Assembly: GCA_020048295.1 (NCBI GenBank)
Contig: JAIFMT010000244.1
Location: 1-18,975 of the forward strand
Source: Rhodoferax sp.
GTDB taxonomy: Bacteria > Pseudomonadota > Gammaproteobacteria > Burkholderiales > Burkholderiaceae
Direction: 5' to 3'
Length of the DNA stretch: 18,975 bases
Below, one piece after another: positions 15,419 through 18,975 of this stretch. The position numbers and the translations under genes are program-made. The notes below the pieces were generated by a model, which saw only the letters and a program-made list of their open reading frames with translations, made no database searches and was not told the DNA's origin. How positions within the stretch are numbered: the stretch's first letter is position 1; the number at the start of each line of letters is the position of its first letter.

Positions 15419-18343
15419 GTGCGAATGCTGCGTCAGCTCAAGTTTCGCCAGAAGATCGGCAGCAGCTTTGGCGTGCTGATTGCGCTGGTGATCGTCAACG
15501 CGCTGGTCAGCACCTTGGCTGCGTGGTCCATCGTGCAGCAATTTAATCAGCAGCAGCAGTTGCAACAGACCATCAGGGAGGTGGACCGGGTGCGTCTGAT
15601 AGTCAGTGGCTACGTCAACAGCCACGCACGCGACGCTGCGACGCAGGTTTTTTTTCGGCTGGATGCGACACGCCAGCACATTGAAGCCATCAACCAGACG
15701 CTAGACGACGCACAACTGCGGTCCATGCCGGCACAACTGGAGGACTTCAAGCTGCAGTTTCAGAAATACATGGTGGAGGCCGACCAGAAGTCAGCCTTGC
15801 AAAGCCGAGCGTCCATGCTCGGCCAGCAGATGGTGGTGCAACTTGGCGAGGCGCGAGGCAGCCCGCTGGCCCCCGCCGATCAGGCCCTGATCGATGCTGT
15901 GCGTGACCATGTGCAGGCGCTGCAATGGGCCGGGTTTGGGCTGCAGGCCAGTTTGCGCAGCGCCGCCGCCGACGCGCAGATGGCTGCGCTGCGCAGCACG
16001 CTGGTGCGGCTGAATCAGAGCAGTGCATCAGCCAGTCGCAACCAGGCGTTGCAGCGCCTGTTGTTTCGCATCCAGCGCGATGCCAGCGACTATGTGGCCA
16101 GCTTTGAGAGTTACCTGCGCCTTCAGCAACGCAACCTGGCCACTGAAAATCAGTTGGCCGCCCTCTCAGAGGCCATCCAGAGTGGCTGCAACCGCGTCAG
16201 CGCCAGCGTTGGGCAAGAGATGCAGCAGCGCATTTACCTCGCTGGCGGTGCCATGGCGCTGATCTTTGTGTTGTCGATGCTCAGTGCGTTGCTGCTGACG
16301 CGCCTGCTCACGCGCGAAATCCTGCGCCCCGTGCAGGCGCTGATGGCCGTCACCCAGCGCATCGCCCAGGGCGACCTGCAGGCCCACGCCAACGTTGAAG
16401 TGGCCGATGAAATTGGCGATTTGTCGCGCGCCTTCAACCACATGACCGATAGCCTGCGTGCCACGCAGACCAAACTGCTGCAAGAGCAACAGGCCCTGGC
16501 AGAGGCACACCAGGTGCTGGAGCTTCGCGTGCAGGAGCGCACCCGCCAGTTGGCCAGCCTGAACGACAGCTTGCAAGCCGAAATTAACCAGCGTGAGCAA
16601 ACCCAGGTGGAACTCGAAGCCGTCAATCAGGCCCTGGTGGCCAGTGAGCTGGTGGTGCGCCAGATCATCGACACCGCACCGATTGCCATCTTTCTGGTGG
16701 ACCTGAGCGGGCGCATCACGCAGGTCAACGAGAGCATGTGCGAGATGTTTGGCTATCCGATGGACGCGCTGGTCGGCATGGAATATGTGGCGCTGGTGGA
16801 CCCGGCAGAAATCGAGCTGCGTCGCGCCAAGATGCTGGCACTGATCCACGGTGACATTGCCCTGGTCGATCTGGACCGCAAATTCAGGCGCGCCAATGGC
16901 GAGCAATTCTGGGCGCACCTGACCAGCCGGCGGTTTGCCGACCAGGACGGGCAAAAGCGCGGTTTGGTCGCGGTCATCGTGGACATCACCGAAGCCCGCG
17001 CGCACCAGCAGCAGCTGGAAAACATGGCGCATTTCGATGCCTTGACGCAGTTGCCCAACCGGCTGCTGCTGGCCGACCGCCTGCACCACGCCAAGCTGCA
17101 AAGCCAGCGGCGCGGCGACCTGCTGGCAGTGGCGTATCTGGATCTGGACGGTTTCAAGGCGATCAACGACACGCATGGCCACGATGCCGGCGATGCCTTG
17201 CTGGTGGCGCTGGCGCACAGCATGAAAGCCTGCCTGCGCGAGGGTGACACGCTGGCGCGCATTGGGGGTGACGAATTTGTCGCCGTGCTGGTGGACCTGA
17301 CGCAGCCACAGGATTGCGTGCCGCTGCTGCAACGACTGCTGCGGGCGGCCTCCAGCACCATCGATATTCCCACCAAGGCCGGGCTGACGGTGTTGCAGGT
17401 GTCGGCCAGCATTGGGGTCACGCTGTACCCGCAGGACAACAGTGATGCCGATTTGCTGCTGCGCCACGCCGACCAGGCCATGTACACGGCCAAACAGTCC
17501 GGCAAAAACCGCTATCAGATTTTTGACGTGGCGCGAGACGAGGCCGTCAAGACCCAGTTCGAGAGCCTGGAGCACATTCGCGGCGCTCTGCATCACAACG
17601 AGTTTGTGCTGCATTACCAGCCCAAGGTCAACCTGAAAACCGGTCAGGTCACGGGGGCTGAGGCGCTGATCCGCTGGCAGCATCCGCAGCGCGGGCTGCT
17701 GGCACCGGCGGCGTTTTTGCCGGTGATGGAAGAGGATGCCCTGAGCATTGAAGTGGGTGAATGGGTCATCCGCAGCGCGCTGGCGCAGATGCAGGCGTGG
17801 CGCGATGGGGGCCTGCAGCTGCCGGTCAGTGTGAACCTTGGCGCGCGTCAATTGCAGCAGGTTGGCTTTGCCGAGCGCCTGGGCGAATTGCTGGCGGCCT
17901 ACCCCGGCGTGCCTGCCGATTGGCTGCAGCTTGAAGTGCTGGAAACCAGTGCCTTTGAAGACCTGCTGACGGTCAGCGCCGCGATGAAAGCGTGTCACCG
18001 GCTGGGCGTGAGTTTTGCACTCGACGACTTTGGCACCGGCTACTCGTCACTGACCTACCTGAAACGCCTGCCCGCTGCCACGCTGAAGATCGACCAGAGT
18101 TTTGTGCGCGACATGCGCGACGACCCGAATGACCTGGCCATCGTCAACGGTGTCATCGGCCTGGCCAAAGCGTTTGACCGCGAAGTGATTGCCGAGGGTG
18201 TTGAGACCGCCGCGCACGGTGCGTTGCTGCTGTCGATAGGCTGTGAGCTGGCGCAGGGTTATGGCATCTCGCGCCCGATGGCGGCTGAAAGCTTTCCAGA
18301 CTGGGTGACGCGCTGGCAGCACCAGGCGCAGTGGACAGCGTGA
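15419..18343 (+). CDS. Membrane HAMP-PAS-GGDEF-EAL cyclic-di-GMP enzyme
   Basis: A 974-residue inner-membrane protein expected to make and/or degrade c-di-GMP. Domain order: membrane helix 17-39, a periplasmic part of about 230 residues (40-271) rich in Gln and Ala and probably helical, membrane helix 272-296, HAMP to about 350, coiled coil to about 408, PAS about 410-530, GGDEF about 535-700, EAL about 715-965. The cyclase motif is intact (GGDEF 616-620) with a product-inhibition I-site RxxD at 607-610, five residues upstream. The phosphodiesterase motifs EAL (748-750), DDFGTGYSS (869-877) and a later AEGVE are intact, so both activities are possible. GTG at 15419 starts the frame; ATG at 15425 is an alternative two codons in. 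It lies four bases after the solute-binding protein stop and is surely co-transcribed. Output targets are unknown. Confidence 0.95.
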   Translation: MRMLRQLKFRQKIGSSFGVLIALVIVNALVSTLAAWSIVQQFNQQQQLQQTIREVDRVRLIVSGYVNSHARDAATQVFFRLDATRQHIEAINQTLDDAQLRSMPAQLEDFKLQFQKYMVEADQKSALQSRASMLGQQMVVQLGEARGSPLAPADQALIDAVRDHVQALQWAGFGLQASLRSAAADAQMAALRSTLVRLNQSSASASRNQALQRLLFRIQRDASDYVASFESYLRLQQRNLATENQLAALSEAIQSGCNRVSASVGQEMQQRIYLAGGAMALIFVLSMLSALLLTRLLTREILRPVQALMAVTQRIAQGDLQAHANVEVADEIGDLSRAFNHMTDSLRATQTKLLQEQQALAEAHQVLELRVQERTRQLASLNDSLQAEINQREQTQVELEAVNQALVASELVVRQIIDTAPIAIFLVDLSGRITQVNESMCEMFGYPMDALVGMEYVALVDPAEIELRRAKMLALIHGDIALVDLDRKFRRANGEQFWAHLTSRRFADQDGQKRGLVAVIVDITEARAHQQQLENMAHFDALTQLPNRLLLADRLHHAKLQSQRRGDLLAVAYLDLDGFKAINDTHGHDAGDALLVALAHSMKACLREGDTLARIGGDEFVAVLVDLTQPQDCVPLLQRLLRAASSTIDIPTKAGLTVLQVSASIGVTLYPQDNSDADLLLRHADQAMYTAKQSGKNRYQIFDVARDEAVKTQFESLEHIRGALHHNEFVLHYQPKVNLKTGQVTGAEALIRWQHPQRGLLAPAAFLPVMEEDALSIEVGEWVIRSALAQMQAWRDGGLQLPVSVNLGARQLQQVGFAERLGELLAAYPGVPADWLQLEVLETSAFEDLLTVSAAMKACHRLGVSFALDDFGTGYSSLTYLKRLPAATLKIDQSFVRDMRDDPNDLAIVNGVIGLAKAFDREVIAEGVETAAHGALLLSIGCELAQGYGISRPMAAESFPDWVTRWQHQAQWTA

Positions 18344-18406
18344 GTGGCAGTCTGTTTAGCGCACGGTCCAGCAGGATTTTTTCCACCCAACCCTCACCAT
18401 TACCCC

Positions 18407-18814
18407 ATGAAAACCACGCCCTTTCCTGATACCACCGACTGCCCTTGCGGCAGCGGCCAGTCCTATGGCACCTGCTGCGGGCAATGGCACGCCGGCCTGG
18501 CGCAGGATGTGCATGCACCCACCCCCGAGGCGCTGATGCGTTCGCGTTACTGTGCCTATGTGCTGGGGCACATCGATTACCTGCTGGCCACCTGGCATCC
18601 CTCCACCTCACCCGGCGAGCTGGAACTGCCGCCGGTCAAATGGCTGGGGCTGGAGGTGCGCCACGCCCAAGCCAGCGCCGCTGCCGGCGTGGTTGAGTTT
18701 GTCGCCCGCTGGCGCGACGGTGGACGTGGCGTGCGACTGCATGAAATCAGCCGCTTTGTGCGTGAAGACGGGCGCTGGCGCTACATCGACGGCCAGCTAC
18801 AAGAGTCCGCATGA
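18407..18814 (+). CDS. YchJ family protein with SEC-C motif
   Basis: A 135-residue protein of the YchJ/UPF0225 family, whose function is unknown. The N-terminal SEC-C motif CPCGSGQSYGTCC (12-24) supplies zinc-ligand cysteines, and the family stretch PEALMRSRYCAYVLG (about 39-53) followed by YLLATWHPS is clear; the rest resembles an NTF2-like fold, ending RWRYIDGQ. The ATG at 18407 is chosen because the homologous region begins just after it; an in-frame GTG at 18344 would add 21 residues with no family resemblance. It starts 63 bases after the GGDEF/EAL stop and may share that transcript. Confidence 0.87.
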   Translation: MKTTPFPDTTDCPCGSGQSYGTCCGQWHAGLAQDVHAPTPEALMRSRYCAYVLGHIDYLLATWHPSTSPGELELPPVKWLGLEVRHAQASAAAGVVEFVARWRDGGRGVRLHEISRFVREDGRWRYIDGQLQESA

Positions 18815-18844
18815 GGCCACCCGATGCCTTGCCAGCTCATGGAT

Positions 18845-18892
18845 TGTTACACTATTTGTAGCTGCTAGCGCTTACTGTTATTGGGCTAGAGG
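18845..18892 (+). repeat. Diverged intergenic repeat, copy B
   Basis: This element shares ordered blocks with 10481-10523 and is better preserved. CTAGC (18865-18869) and GCTAG (18885-18889) can pair as a stem-loop. Its right end provides AGAGG eight bases before the next ATG, so the repeat appears to form the ribosome binding region of the downstream gene. From memory it resembles a short palindromic repeat abundant in Comamonadaceae genomes. Confidence 0.55.
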
Positions 18893-18900
18893 CATAAATA

Positions 18901-18975
18901 ATGCATAAATCGGACGGCGTTGCCCAAGTGGTTCTGGCCACGCTGAACGCCAGGTACATCCATGCCTCGCTGGGT
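18901..18975 (+). CDS. B12-binding radical SAM protein, N-terminal fragment
   Basis: Only the first 25 codons are in the window. The sequence VVLATLNARYIHASLG (about 10-25) is the typical N-terminal strand and loop of cobalamin-binding radical SAM proteins of the DUF4080-type group, in which a B12-binding Rossmann domain precedes the radical SAM domain. The frame has a stop codon 6 bases upstream of the ATG, so translation starts at 18901 or later, and AGAGG eight bases upstream supports it. Function cannot be assigned beyond the family. Confidence 0.7.
   Translation, partial: MHKSDGVAQVVLATLNARYIHASLG

Noticed and set aside
16166..17998. 610-codon minus-strand open frame
   Set aside because: It is antisense to the GGDEF-EAL gene, whose motifs cover the same bases; composition is that of a mirrored frame.
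18344..18406. GTG start at 18344 for the YchJ-family gene, overlapping the GGDEF-EAL stop
   Set aside because: The added 21 residues do not resemble the family N-terminus, and ATG 18407 sits just before the conserved SEC-C motif.

Overview
The window reads as ordinary chromosome of a GC-rich betaproteobacterium, most likely Comamonadaceae (Rhodoferax/Polaromonas-like). The basis is recall of protein families: a single-chain indolepyruvate ferredoxin oxidoreductase, the short 'ferrooxidans-type' glutamate-cysteine ligase, a 622-residue Kup, a FimV-like protein with a betaproteobacterial C-terminal domain, and an intergenic repeat typical of the family. There are no phage, transposon, CRISPR, tRNA or rRNA signals. 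Coding density is high and no gene-free stretch exceeds 300 bases.

Layout. (1) 1-3495, minus: indolepyruvate ferredoxin oxidoreductase, whose last residues run off the left edge. (2) 3679-3885, plus: a small eight-cysteine CWC protein, convergent with a FimV-like membrane protein (3909-5837, minus). (3) 5838-6061: a divergent intergenic region with AT-rich inverted repeats, then a class II glutamine amidotransferase (6062-7000, plus) whose 3' end overlaps gshB by 70 bases. (4) 6931-13847, minus: seven head-to-tail genes, in transcription order gshA, kup, a DUF6447-type small protein, a translationally coupled 69-residue unknown, a cyclophilin lipoprotein, benE and gshB. The two glutathione biosynthesis enzymes bracket this run. 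(5) 14119-18343, plus: an orphan sugar-type solute-binding lipoprotein followed after 4 bases by a 974-residue HAMP-PAS-GGDEF-EAL membrane protein with intact cyclase, I-site and phosphodiesterase motifs. (6) 18407-18814, plus: a YchJ/SEC-C protein, then a diverged repeat copy, then the first 25 codons of a B12-binding radical SAM protein running off the right edge.

The most interesting system candidate is the binding protein/c-di-GMP enzyme pair. No permease or ATPase gene lies beside it, so the binding protein may act as a periplasmic ligand sensor for the cyclase/phosphodiesterase, analogous to NspS-MbaA of Vibrio cholerae but with a carbohydrate-type binding protein. Secondary points of interest are the gshA...gshB bracket with kup inside it, the coupled DUF6447/69-residue pair, the overlapping tails of the amidotransferase and gshB, and two hairpins in the kup leader. 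Everything else is conventional housekeeping or accessory metabolism.
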